From the NCBI GenBank assembly GCA_023375675.1, contig JALQBC010000013.1, forward strand, positions 744,001-808,000: a stretch of DNA of 64,000 nucleotides, in the 5' to 3' direction. A program made the position numbers and the translations under genes. The stretch comes from Cytospora piceicola (lineage: Eukaryota; Ascomycota; Sordariomycetes; Diaporthales; Cytosporaceae). This document shows, piece after piece, positions 21,750-32,460 of the stretch (the first letter of the stretch is position 1; each line of letters starts with the position of its first letter). Under the pieces are notes generated by a model. The model saw nothing but the letters and a program-made list of their open reading frames with translations. It did not search any database and had not been told where the DNA came from.

Positions 21750-24700
21750 TGCCGATGTCGCGCAGAGTTCAATGCCGAGAAAGTAACACAAAACGGAGCG
21801 TACCCCTGAAACCGGAGTGCCCAAGCAGTAAATAGCAAAGCAAGACCGAGGTGACCTGTGTTAGACGCGATGCTGGTACTGTGACTGCGCAAGTAGATTG
21901 GTGTTGAGGACGGCGTATGTTAAACCGTTGGAAAGAGTAGGTTGATTGTCGGAGGTCAATCGAGAGTTGGAATGGGGTTGTTTTTTGTTTGGGTGATTAT
22001 CTCCCCCTTTTTTTGAGATTTATTTTTATGTTCTTTCTCGATCGGGTGCAGCGGCGGAACGTCGTGGCTGAAGTATCCAGATGACGATGTAGATAGTAAA
22101 GTTTCCGAGGTAGTTCCTAGTCGGCGAGCTCGTTGGTGACGCGCTGTTTCCTCTCTCAATTCTTTTAAGACCGGCTCGTGAGGACAAAGGTGAGGAGGAT
22201 TCCGGGAAGCTGGAAGGACTGTTGAGGGGCTCGTGGAGGTGAATAAGCGCTACTTTGTATACAGTCCGTACACCGGCAGCGGCAACTCTGTGATAACCGT
22301 AGAAGCCGCCAGAAGCAAGAACCTGGCACTTTTTGGGGCCCTATGAATCCTAGCGGTACCTATGCAGAACGGCGTGGTGGGCGGACTTGGAACTGATGCT
22401 TGCTAGCTGAGAAATGTACCTTGTTGTCGGTGACTCTTTGACTGTAGCTTGTAATCCGTTGTAGTTGGGTTGGTGACGACTGTGGACAGAGCAGGGGGTT
22501 AGGAAGGCTTGAAGCAAGACAGCGATAGCAACAGCAACGGCAATAATGGGAGGGGAAAAGAGTGTATGTTTATGGAGGAGTGTAGAAGAGAGGAAGGGAA
22601 AAAAAGATGCCGATCCCTCAGATGAGTAGAAAAATAATTGGATTGGTAGATTACGGAGTACATAGGACGAAGAGGAGAGCACGAATTATTTGGGGAAGAT
22701 AGGCGCAAGCTGGCCTGGCTGGGCAAATGTGTGGCAGTTGCCTGTCACGCACCGCACCTGCTCTGAATGTCAGTCAGTCAAGGTGGGGCGTGTCCGTAAT
22801 AGGAGGAGGAGGAGGAGGAGGGAGGAGGAGGAGTAGGGAAGTTGGAAGGGGGCGTACCCAACTCACGCTATCGTACTCCCCCTACCCCCCAAAAGTCTCC
22901 CAACTTGTCCCAACTTGTCACAACTTCGCTTCTCAGTCCCGCACCCCTCGCAATCCGGTGCTCCACCCTGCTTCATTCAATCCAAGCACGACCTGGTAAC
23001 CTTTGGGATCCTGGCATCCTTGCAATCCGTCCTTAGCATATCAGGTACTTCCATTAAATACCTGTACCCCATACAATATATACGTTAATTATCCGGGCAT
23101 GGAAGGTATCGACAGACTGTTGCAGATGATGCTGCCACTTTCCGAACCTTCCATCTTCAACAGGCCGTCGACTTTCTTTTTCAGTACACGATTACGTAGG
23201 TACATATCTAAGTACATAGGTAACTACCTACCTGGTAGGTACGTATGTCCAGCAAGGTGTCTGGGTAGGTAGGTACTTATAGCAACAACAACACTTGTCC
23301 TTTCGCTGTCCAATCGTACGCAACTAGGCTCTTGGTATTGCTGAAAGCGGCACAACTGCCACCTCATTCAGTAGTACATTGCTACATTGCTTACGTGGTC
23401 GTCTAGACGCTGGCCCGTCCGACTACACAGTATTTGTACACCCCTCTCTCCTGTGTCTAACCTGATGCAGAGGGAGACAGAGAGAGACACACAACACAGT
23501 ACCCAAAGTACAACGCCTAGCCCTTCCAGGAGTACAACAAAAAATACCAGCTCAAAGCTCCTGCCGCTTATCACAACCTGTTTCTGCACTGTGTGCGAAA
23601 CGACACTTCTGGCCAGGTTTCCCCAAGGCTCCAAAATAGAACCACAGGGGCAGGGGTTTCCACCCCAGCTCACCCGCCAGGATTGTGTACTGTGTGTACA
23701 CTACATAACACGTCTTGGAGGTGGTAACGGGACCGACGGTGTGCATCGTGGGTGGGGGGTTTCCGAACCTGGATCGACAGAAGGGGCAAGCGGGGAGGGG
23801 GGGCAGGGGGGGGGCGGTGCCTAACGATCCTCAAGAAATGAAGCTCGTGAGTGATAATGAGATGGGATCTCCAAGCGACGATGCCGTTGGGCTCACTTTT
23901 CCTTGTTGTTGGTTGTGGCAAGACACAATCGTGCTTCCAGGGGACACATACGGCTGAAGGAGCTCTCCACTATCTTCTCTCGCTTCCTGAGAACCCAATT
24001 GGTACTGCTACTGTGTGTTGCTGTCAACCTTATTGTTGTTGCCACAGTATGCCAATCGGACTTCTATTTATGAGAAACGGCCCCGGGGAGGAACCGGGCG
24101 ACCTTCCATAGTGTACTGTATGCCAAGTGGAGAGGCTTTATTCGCCGGAAATAGAGTTACGGAGTATCCCCCCAACATCTTCCACATGGTCTGATGCTCG
24201 AGGTTGGGCCCTATACTCGATACATATAGGTCATATAAGTCATATAGGTTATAGATTATATACCTAGGTAGGTATCAGAATGACAGAGGACATCAGTCTG
24301 CAAGACATCTGTTATGCTGAGGTGTTATGCGCAAGTTACATGCGCGGATGATTTACAGTGGACAACACGAAACATGCTCGTCATTAGTTGGCACAGGAAC
24401 AACTCAGCATGGATGGCATGGCGACTTCTTTGTAGACCAGACAGACACTGTCGTCTCAGCGTCGACGGCGAACAAAAAGGCACACAGGATTGGGGAAGGC
24501 GTCGATGTACTCTCCCCCGTCTCGATATCCAATGGCTACCGACCTACATAACTACCTAGATAGGTACCTACTTACATAGCCAGGTCAGGTAGTACATGAG
24601 CAGATGAGGTAGCGAGGCACGGCACCAAGTGTCATGGAGTTCCGAAGCCACTCGGGCTAATCGTCCCACAAGCCTCAACGGTCGAAAGAGCCTTATTTAC

Positions 24701-26533
24701 GAAACCAAGTACGTAAAGAGACGGAAGGACAGCATCACATACTGTGTGCATTGCATCGTGATCTGTGCCACTCAGCTTTGTTGTCAGGTCGGTCGGTCGG
24801 TCCACCGTGTCAAAACAAGAGACCGCTTGTTTGAAACTGGCCCCAAATACGTCGTATCCCGGGGCGGCTCCTCTTACATATACATATGTAGATAGTGCTA
24901 TTTATGAGACCGCATTCACAGATTTGACTTGTTTGTCTTTATGACAGCTAGCCGGTTCTGTTGAATAGGCTGCCTTTCCTAACGCACATGACCCGTCCAG
25001 CATGATGGGCTTCCCAGCCGGAGCTCCACCAATCGACATCCAAAAGTAAGTGTTGCGTCTTGATCGAGATTGGCGGCTTGGCTGGCTCGGAGGCCTAACT
25101 GTACAGCCTCAATCTTCTCGAGGGGCCAATGGCAGGTGATGGCAAGCACACCTGGCCGCTTGACCCTAGCGCTTGGAAAGTGTCAAAAGGCTTGGTGGGT
25201 TTTGATCTCGGCAGGCCACACAAGTCCAGTATTTACTGTGTGTGGTGTGTTATACGCGTACGGGGTCGCGGGGGTACTGGAGTGTGTACAGGCGTACTCG
25301 ACGGCTGATCTCATCTCATCCCCGAGGTCACGAGATCAAGAGATCAGGGTCCCTCTCTTGTGTCTGTCACACGATCGGACAAACAAAACAGCGCCTGTAC
25401 AGATAGAGTAAAGGTCTGGACTTGCCCATTCAAGGACCGGGCCATGGGCGCAACCTGGATCGTTTCCACGACCGAGGAGATCATCCACGCTTCCGTCTCT
25501 TTTTGGAGAAAGCAGTCGAGCGGGCACTGCTAGGTGTGGTCGTAGAAAAGGAGGGCAGCATGACCAGTAGCGCTGTGCTGATGACCAGGTATACCTGCTA
25601 CCTACCTAAGTACCTACCTACTCAGTACTCATGGTGGTCTGGTAGTGAGTGTGTTGCCCGCGGGCCAGAAGTGTTGGCCATGACAAATTATTGAGAGACA
25701 GGCTTGCTCGTGTTTGTTTCAGGTCAGTAGTTATCAATAATACACAGTAGGCGATATCATGCAATGGATGTTTCCAACATGGCCGCATCGCATTATACTG
25801 ACTCGCTCTTTGCAATCTCGATTCGAGACCCAGCATTTCGGTTCTTTGTCTGGCTGTCAGGGGCAACAGATGCCACCGTTAGGGGAGGAAAGAGAAGGAA
25901 AACAGGCCCTACGAGCCCGCTTAAGGTATACTGTTCCTCGTACTCGGGCGGTGTGGCTGTTGTATTCGCATAACACAGTACAATCGCATATTTACCCACC
26001 TAGGTAGATATGGTAAATATCCAGACAAGATTCACCAATGCAATCTCAGGATGACGTCGTCGCCGTTGCTTCTCGCGACCTTTCGAGAAGCCCCAAGGCC
26101 CGCCCAGCAGGAGGAGCCACTGTCTACTGTGCTGGAGAAGGGGGCATTCATGGAACCGTGGAACCGTGGAATCGTGGCAACTTGGCAACTCGGCCCCGGG
26201 GCTACTGCTTACAGTACAGTGCCGCAGTGCAGTATAACCCACGAGAGATGCCACAGTCCACAGTACCCACGATACATGGCTCGCCGCCAGGTGGACTGGT
26301 GGAATGCTGTCAGGGGCTGGGCTGGGCCGTGGGCTCCGCCTGGAGAGGAAACCCAGATGCCAGATGTCGTCACAGAACGATGCCCAGGTGACCCGCAACG
26401 TGCGGCAGGTACGGGGAATCCCTCTCGTACATACCATACCGCGGCGACGGTTATTTTGAAAACGCTCAGAGGTACCGTTTACTTGCTCTAAAACGGTTTT
26501 GGCTTCAAGTTCAGTCAGGCATTATTCACTATT

Positions 26534-26619
26534 CTGAAATGGTTACTTTGCTCTGAAATGGTCCCTTCATTCTGAAATGGTCACTTTATTCTGAAATGGT
26601 CCCTTCGCTCTAAAATGGT
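26534..26619. repeat. 19-bp tandem repeat, five copies (core CTGAAATGGT)
   Basis: The core decamer starts at 26534, 26553, 26572, 26591 and, as a variant, 26610: an exact 19-bp period. Looser relatives (CTAAAACGGT at 26488, AAAACGGTC near 27134) lie around it. Confidence 0.85.
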
Positions 26620-26769
26620 TTCTAGATCCTTAAGTACCTAGGTACCAGGTGCCTTCCAAGGTTCTAAGGTTCCAAGGTTACTACGGTGCCTTCCCACCAG
26701 ATGCCTTCCCTTTAAGGTCTTAAGGCCACAACCTTCAAGGCAACAACCTCGAAGACCTTCCCTTTAAGA

Positions 26770-26890
26770 TTATCAAGACTATCAAGACCATCAAGACTAT
26801 CAAAGAGATCTTCAAGACCTTCAAGACCTTCTAAGACCTTCAAGACCTTTAAGACCTTCCAAGACCTTCAAGACCTTTAAGACCTTAAAG
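26770..26890. repeat. CAAGACCTT-type short tandem repeat
   Basis: Imperfect 9-11 bp units (caagactat, caagacctt, taagacctt) run for about 120 bp within the same decayed block. Confidence 0.75.
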
Positions 26891-27837
26891 TAGCTACGCA
26901 GGTAGACTAAGTAAGTTACTCTCGAACGGTGAAACTTCATCCCTAGCCAAGATCACTACGTCTAGGTTTCTAAGAATGATCTCGGTACCTAAAAACGATA
27001 TAGGTAACGAAACGATCGAAGTACGAAATGATCGGGGTACGAATTGATCGAGGTACCTAGAAACAGTTTAGACCTTAAAATGATTTTAATGACCTAAGAT
27101 GTATTCAAGTCTAGAAACGGTCCTACGTGTTTAAAAACGGTCTTTCCGTTTCAAGTTCAATCAGCCACAGTTTCTAGCTAAGGCAGCGTGCCTTAGGCGT
27201 TTTTAAAATAATCAGCGGCGCGGTATGGTACATACTCAAGTACATACGGAAGTACAAACTTGCATGGTGGTCTGGTTGTCTGGTTGTATGTAGACACCCT
27301 AGGTAGGTATGTATGTACCTACCAAGGTACCTAGGTAGATGCAGATGCAGATGCAGGCCAGTTAGTCAGTGTCTTGGACTCTTGTCTTTCTGCTCTGAGA
27401 AGGGGGCTCAGCAGGTTTGTCCGAGTAGGGAGTTTGCAAGTCATTTTCTTGGTCTTTTTGGGCTTTGGTAAGCCACTGATCAGCAGGTACCAAAGACGGC
27501 ACAAGAAAAACAGGCATGGGGCTGGAATAAGTGCCCGCTCTTAGCCGTTGAAGCCTTGAACTCACAGTACTTACTGTACTGACAGACTGAGTTAAGTATG
27601 CATACCGAGAGAGCCGGGCTTGAGCAAGATTGATCACTGGACAACCAAGGATGTTGACAGCATCCCATCCGTATCCCTCCGTACGTACACTAGATTACAA
27701 AGACAGGTCCTCGCCTGCTCGCCTCCTCGCGTTCCAAACCCCAACTCTCCAGCAGAGCGATGTGATAATGGTCAGGAACTAGAGGGGGGAAAAGCAGGGT
27801 GAGGATCAACACACAACTGCCCTTCACATCCGGACAA

Positions 27838-27869
27838 CCTGACACCCTGACACCCTGACACCCTGACAC
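27838..27869. repeat. (CCTGACAC)4
   Basis: Four perfect 8-bp units followed by a partial fifth. Not telomeric (no TTAGGG). Confidence 0.85.
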
Positions 27870-29062
27870 CCTACCCAGTAAAACCTACGCACCCACCCAA
27901 CAGGCGGTTTGGGGCGTTTGTCTAGTGTCTCCACGGCTCGCTCTGATGGGGACGGCAAAAGTACATACACGTCGAGACACACACTAGAGGTACTTGTCAG
28001 TACTTGCTGCAGACCCCCCGTGGGAGGGCCACCTGGATCGATGTTCCCGTGCTCTTTTGATCGCCGGTGCAGTTGCTCCACAAATTGGCAATCGGGAGTC
28101 ACGTTCGACGTGAATATTGATCGATTGCTGGCTGACACCAAGAGTTGCTCAGCCGCAATTCAAGGCTGCGAAAAAGAGTACCGCTAGGGAAAAAAAAGAC
28201 GGCTATTGCTGCGAATCCCGTCATCATCACGGCCGCGTGGATGTTGGACCTGGTTTCCTGATTATCAATGAGAGAGCGGGCGGGCATTTCTCCCCTCTCG
28301 GCATCGCCCCTGTGTGTTGATGAGGGGCAGATGACAATAAACAGTATAGCGAGGGACAGGCATGTGTGAGGGAGGCTATTGATAGCCGATGTCGGGAAAC
28401 CCATCGACGCCCAAAATGAAACATTGAAACACAACAGATAACAACAGAACCTTGGAACATTGACTGGCCCCTCCTATCCTGAGGACTGATCGTCGTTACT
28501 GAATTAGTCACCTCATTTGCACCACGGATCGTATTACTACTTGGGGGAGCAGGAGAGCGCCCTGGTCTGACTTGGGTGGCCTCAGGGTCCTCAAACTCAA
28601 GCCCTTGGCCTACTTACCAGCTTACCTACCTGAGTACTGAAGATAGATACACCACAGTAGTACTTAGTACACAGTAGATCATCAGGGGGTAGCGGGTCTT
28701 TGGGGGTTTCAATGTTTCTAGATTTGATCAACTCCCATGAGGAATTCAGGTAGGGAGGCATGTACTCCTGGCTGTAATCCTGGTACTGTGTACAGGAGTA
28801 ATTACCTGCCAGTCTGCCTACCAGCCCAGGTGACCTACTCAGGCAGTCAGTCAGGTAGTTTGGGGTCGCTAGGCTGGCTGTGTCGAAGATTGTTTGGGCA
28901 GTTATCGCTCTCCTGATCGACACAGTAAATATCAACCCAGACGCAAATTCCCCGTATCGTCTACCTATCTCCCTTATCAAGACCTCACTACAAACAAACC
29001 CGCGGAATCCCCCGGCCATCAACACTTTGATCTCATACGCATCATCGCACACACAGAACAGA

Positions 29063-29672
29063 ATGTCAGACGTCTTCCAGCGGACAGGGCGCGGCGGGGC
29101 GGGAAACTATTACAGCCAGAAAGATCTAGAGGAAGCAGAGAAGGCGCAACGCACCAACGTCAGTCACATCCCTCCTCCACCACGCAAACGACCTCCCTCC
29201 CTCCCCCCCTTCCATTGTCCTCCTTCCGTGCCACTCTGACATCTAACAATCCCCAAAAACAATACAGGACCTCGAAGCCCAAAAGACAAACACCCCACCA
29301 CCAGCACCACCCGCAGAAGCGCCGGCAGAAGCGCCGGCGCCACAGTACGTACGGCTCGGCCGCGGCGGGGCGGGCAACTGGACGGACACGCCCACGGTCG
29401 CGGACGCCCAGGACAGGCAGAACCTCGCGGACCACACGACGGCGGCCGTGAGCGCCACGGGCGCCGGCAGGCCGAGGACGGGCCTGATAGGCAGGGGGGG
29501 CGCCGGCAACTGGACCGGCGGCGGCGGCGACAACAACAACGCTGCCGATGACCCCGAGGCGGAGAAGGCGGAACAGCAGCGGATCGCGGACAGGATCAAG
29601 CAGGACATCGACGCGAGCCTGGCCGCCCCGCCGAAGACATACCACCAGCACGACAGGGACATGGAGAAATGA
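29063..29672 (+). CDS. PAR32-like / DUF3602 protein with three GRGGAGN repeats
   Basis: Two exons: 29063-29158 and 29268-29672, 166 aa. The intron (109 nt) has donor GTCAGT, branch CTAAC at about 29243 and acceptor ATACAG. The product is hydrophilic and low complexity. Its hallmark is the motif GRGGAGN, seen three times: near residue 10 (before YY), then twice followed by W (LGRGGAGNW and IGRGGAGNW). This is the signature of DUF3602. Yeast Par32, a TORC1-linked phosphoprotein that inhibits ammonium permeases, belongs to it (family knowledge). A Pro/Ala-rich spacer lies between repeats 1 and 2, and a charged C-terminal helix (EAEKAEQQRIADRIKQDID) ends the protein. No membrane segment. A regulatory role in nitrogen signalling is inference by family only. 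Confidence 0.87.
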
Positions 29673-30338
29673 GGCTGTCTGTCCTCTCTACGTTGAATCT
29701 CCTTCCAATTGGTCTGGCCGTGTTCTCCGGGTCCAACTGCTTTGGGCCATGTTGTTTTGGAGGATACTATGGGCAGCAAATATCAGAAGAACAGTAGAAC
29801 TGCTACAGACGGCTGCCTATGTGCTCCGAGAGATATCAGCAGTTTGTTTGGTTTCGAAGACGACTTGAAGGTCTTTGCTAGTTCGGCAACATATATGGCT
29901 ACCTCGAGGAACTGTGGCTGTCAAGTATTGGGATGCCGAAGTGGTGATGCTTTTGCCATCGGGCCATGTCAGTCCCATGGAGGCGTCGAGGAGTGAGATA
30001 GAGCCCGGCCAGCTTGTAGGGTTGATAAGCGGCCTCTAATAATTGATACCCCTGAAATCGTACTGCTTCCATACTTATTTATGCCGGTAGTGTGACCGCA
30101 AACATGCTGAGCGTCGTATTGACAATATCTCGTCCTGCCACTTTTTGTGTATCCTCCCAGGATTTCTAGGGAAACACCCCTCCGAAATAAAAAGCCCAAC
30201 AATGTGTGTTCCTTCGATTTTCCATGAACGCCAAGAACTCCGCCATGCTGAGAACAATGCCCCTGCGCTCTGTCTCTCCCTTCTCTCCCCCCTCTCTCCT
30301 CTCTCCCTCCTCCCCCCAGGGAGGTCGGGGAGGCACCA
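29673..30338. other. Intergenic, convergent 3' regions of PAR32-like gene and RLP24
   Basis: No coding frame supported. A CT-rich stretch (about 30270-30320) lies just downstream of the RLP24 stop. Otherwise nothing recognised. Confidence 0.5.
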
Positions 30339-31173
30339 CTAGTCCATATCCATGTCGTCGTCCTCCTCGTCGCCGTCCTCGTCGTCAAAGTCCTCGGCGT
30401 CCTCGTCCTCCACGCGGCCGCCGGCGCCCTCGGCGACCTCCTCCTCGTCGCCGTCGACCGTGACCCTCTTCCTGCGCGTCTCGCCGCCGAAGGCCTTGGC
30501 GGGCGCCTTCCTCCGGGACTGGAGGACCTCGGCCTCGTCGACGACGACGCCCTCGGCCTCGAGCCTCTTGCGCTCGCTGGCGCGCATCTTGGGCAGGAGG
30601 TGCTCGTGGTCGGCGACGAGCTTGCGCGCCTCGCGCAGCTGCTGCGCGCGGCGGCCCGCCATGCGCTGCTTGTAGAAGACGCGCTCGCGCCTCCGCCGGA
30701 TCTCGCCGATGCGGTCCATCGCCTTGAGCGTCTTCTGCACCAGGTCGCGGTCGTACTTGACGGGCACGTTGCGCCGGGCCCCGAAGACGAGGGTCGAGTC
30801 GACCGTCATCTCCTTGCCGGCCGCCTTGCGGAAGGCCTTGGTCCACTTGAGCTTGCGGGGGTTACGCTTCATCTTGAAGTTCTTGTGGCATTTTGACCGC
30901 TGTGTTGCGCTCTGTTAGCCTTCTTGTTTGTTTGTTTGTTTGTTGGGGACAGACACCTGGCAGTTGGCTTGGGGGTTCCTTGATATTGGAGGGGTCGACA
31001 TACACAGAATCGGAAGAGTTTGGCATCGTTCCTGACGAAGGTGATACCCTTTGAAGGGTACGCCGGCCGGCTGCAGAAATAACAAGTTTCGATACTGCGA
31101 AGAGGACATTAGTTCACATGCTAAGACTGGAAGACTTAAGACAAAGATGATATGCTAAAAGGACATACCGCAT
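30339..31173 (-). CDS. rlp24: Ribosome biogenesis protein RLP24
   Basis: Three coding exons: 31173-31169 (ATGCG only), 31094-31004 and 30899-30339, 218 aa. Introns are 74 nt (GTATGT...TCGCAG) and 104 nt (GTATGT, branch CTAAC, acceptor ACACAG). The joined start reads [18 protein letters not shown]. Zinc ligands C6, C9, C32 and C36 match the L24e ribbon, and [21 protein letters not shown] is the family core. RLP24 occupies the eL24 site on pre-60S particles and is released by the AAA-ATPase Drg1/Afg2 (family knowledge). The tail is strongly acidic ([15 protein letters not shown]), as expected for the Drg1-contacting C-terminus. The 5-nt first exon means the start is invisible to single-frame ORF scans. 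The gene lies 377 bp from the divergent TIM14. Confidence 0.95.
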
Positions 31174-31550
31174 ATTGAATGACTACCGCGACTGCACAAC
31201 CGTCGCTAAGTCTTTTTGTTGTGATAAAAATCAGGGAGTGATAGATACTGGGTTCAAGAAACCGATTGCAAGTTCGATAGAGACTGGACCCCCAACTTCT
31301 CGAAATTTTGATGGTGGGTCAACCGATAAGCACTCATGCCTCGCTGATAAGGCGGGAAGGCGGGTCCGTCCTGGATTTTGATTTCGGCGCGCGCATCGGA
31401 TTGCCGCCGCGGCAAAACCAAACCGAACGCCCCAGCAAAGCCGAGAGCAACGCAAAGGTCATCGTCGGCTCACTGGAAAAAAAAGTGCTTTGCAGTTCAG
31501 GATACTTCCAACGGTCTTACTACCAGTAATCACGCTCCACATCAGACGAC
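31174..31550. promoter_or_regulatory. Divergent promoter RLP24 / TIM14
   Basis: The 377 bp between two housekeeping start codons, presumably a shared bidirectional promoter. No individual element identified with confidence. Confidence 0.6.
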
Positions 31551-32044
31551 ATGGCTTCGATACTCGCATGGGGAGGCGGCATTGCTGCCGCAGCATTCCT
31601 GGTATGAGTCTTCACATCATGGGCTTCTTCCCTACTTAGGTATTCACCTATTCACGTTGCAACATACTAACAAAACGGGTAACCATAGGGCCGCGCAGCT
31701 ACGATCGCATGGCGGAGGTCTCGCGGTGGCGTTGGCGCCATGGGCCAGGCCTTCTACAAGGGCGGTTTCGAGCAGCGCATGAGCAAGAAGGAAGCAAGTC
31801 TGATCCTTCAACTGAAGTCAGTATAAACCCATACCCTCACCATCCCATCTCCGGGGCATACCTCTGCCGATCCAGAAAGCTGACTGGATGTTCTTGCTGC
31901 AGGGAGGGCGCCATCACCAGGGACAAGGTCCGGAAAGCCCACCGCAACCTCATGTTGCTCAACCACCCCGACAGAGGCGGCAGCCCGTACCTTGCGACGA
32001 AAGTAAACGAGGCAAAGGAGTTCCTGGAGAAGACCACGTCATAA
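31551..32044 (+). CDS. pam18: Mitochondrial import J-protein TIM14/PAM18
   Basis: Three exons: 31551-31601, 31689-31816 and 31903-32044, 106 aa. Introns are 87 nt (GTATGA...CCATAG) and 86 nt (GTCAGT...CTGCAG, branch CTGAC). The short N-terminus contains one membrane segment ([15 protein letters not shown]). The conserved linker [19 protein letters not shown] and a C-terminal J domain follow, with the catalytic HPD motif at residues 81-83 (NHPDRGGS). Pam18/Tim14 stimulates the ATPase of mitochondrial Hsp70 at the TIM23 import channel, facing the matrix. The length matches the compact fungal and metazoan forms rather than the longer yeast Pam18. Confidence 0.95.
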
Positions 32045-32460
32045 CGAACGAGCGCGTGCTCTAGGCAGTTGAGGGAACGAGACATTTGTGGCTCTCTCTT
32101 ATATATTTTGGGTGGTGTACCAACAACTACGATACATAGCAATGGCGTTCGCGGAATGGGTTTTATGGGAAGGGGGGGGGGGGGGGTGGACAGGAAAGGG
32201 GGTCCTCCAGTGTGGTCAAGATTCAGCTAAGTGCTAGTCTATCTCGTGCCTTCATATCTGGGTGTGGAAAGAATCGCATGTTCTCTACTCAAAGTCAATT
32301 TTACACTTCTCGTTGCACAACCGTGCATGTTTCCGCTGCTTCCTGGTACCATGGATTCCGAGAAAGCGAAATAACGGCCAGTCGAGCGATGCTCGATGCC
32401 TTCTCGCTCTCAGGGCCCCTTCCAGATGACCATACAGTATGCGGGCGGGCTTCACCGTCC
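32045..32460. other. Intergenic, convergent 3' ends of TIM14 and Gfd2-like gene
   Basis: Holds a long G run (about 32171-32186). No gene seen. Confidence 0.5.

Larger units (their letters stand above)
21750..29062. other. 7.3-kb gene-free region
   Basis: Between the C2H2 gene (-) and the PAR32-like gene (+). The first 1 kb or so (21750-22720) is pyrimidine-rich in the minus orientation and is probably the C2H2 promoter and leader. The remainder has only short frames of random composition. It is rich in GGTACCTACC/ACCTAGGT palindromes (23195-23275, 24260, 24550-24585, 25590-25622, 27297-27345, 28612-28640). It also contains a decayed tandem-repeat block (26488-27170) and a CCTGACAC array (27838-27869). 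No tRNA, rRNA or transposase remnant was recognised. Confidence 0.55.

Noticed and set aside
27362..27637. 91-codon minus frame in the 7.3-kb gap
   Set aside because: Repetitive VSTVST text from short sequence repeats, no homologue recognised, no splice context.
27838..27869. CCTGACAC array as a telomere or subtelomere remnant
   Set aside because: The unit is not the TTAGGG/CCCTAA repeat of filamentous fungi and the flanking genes are ordinary core genes.
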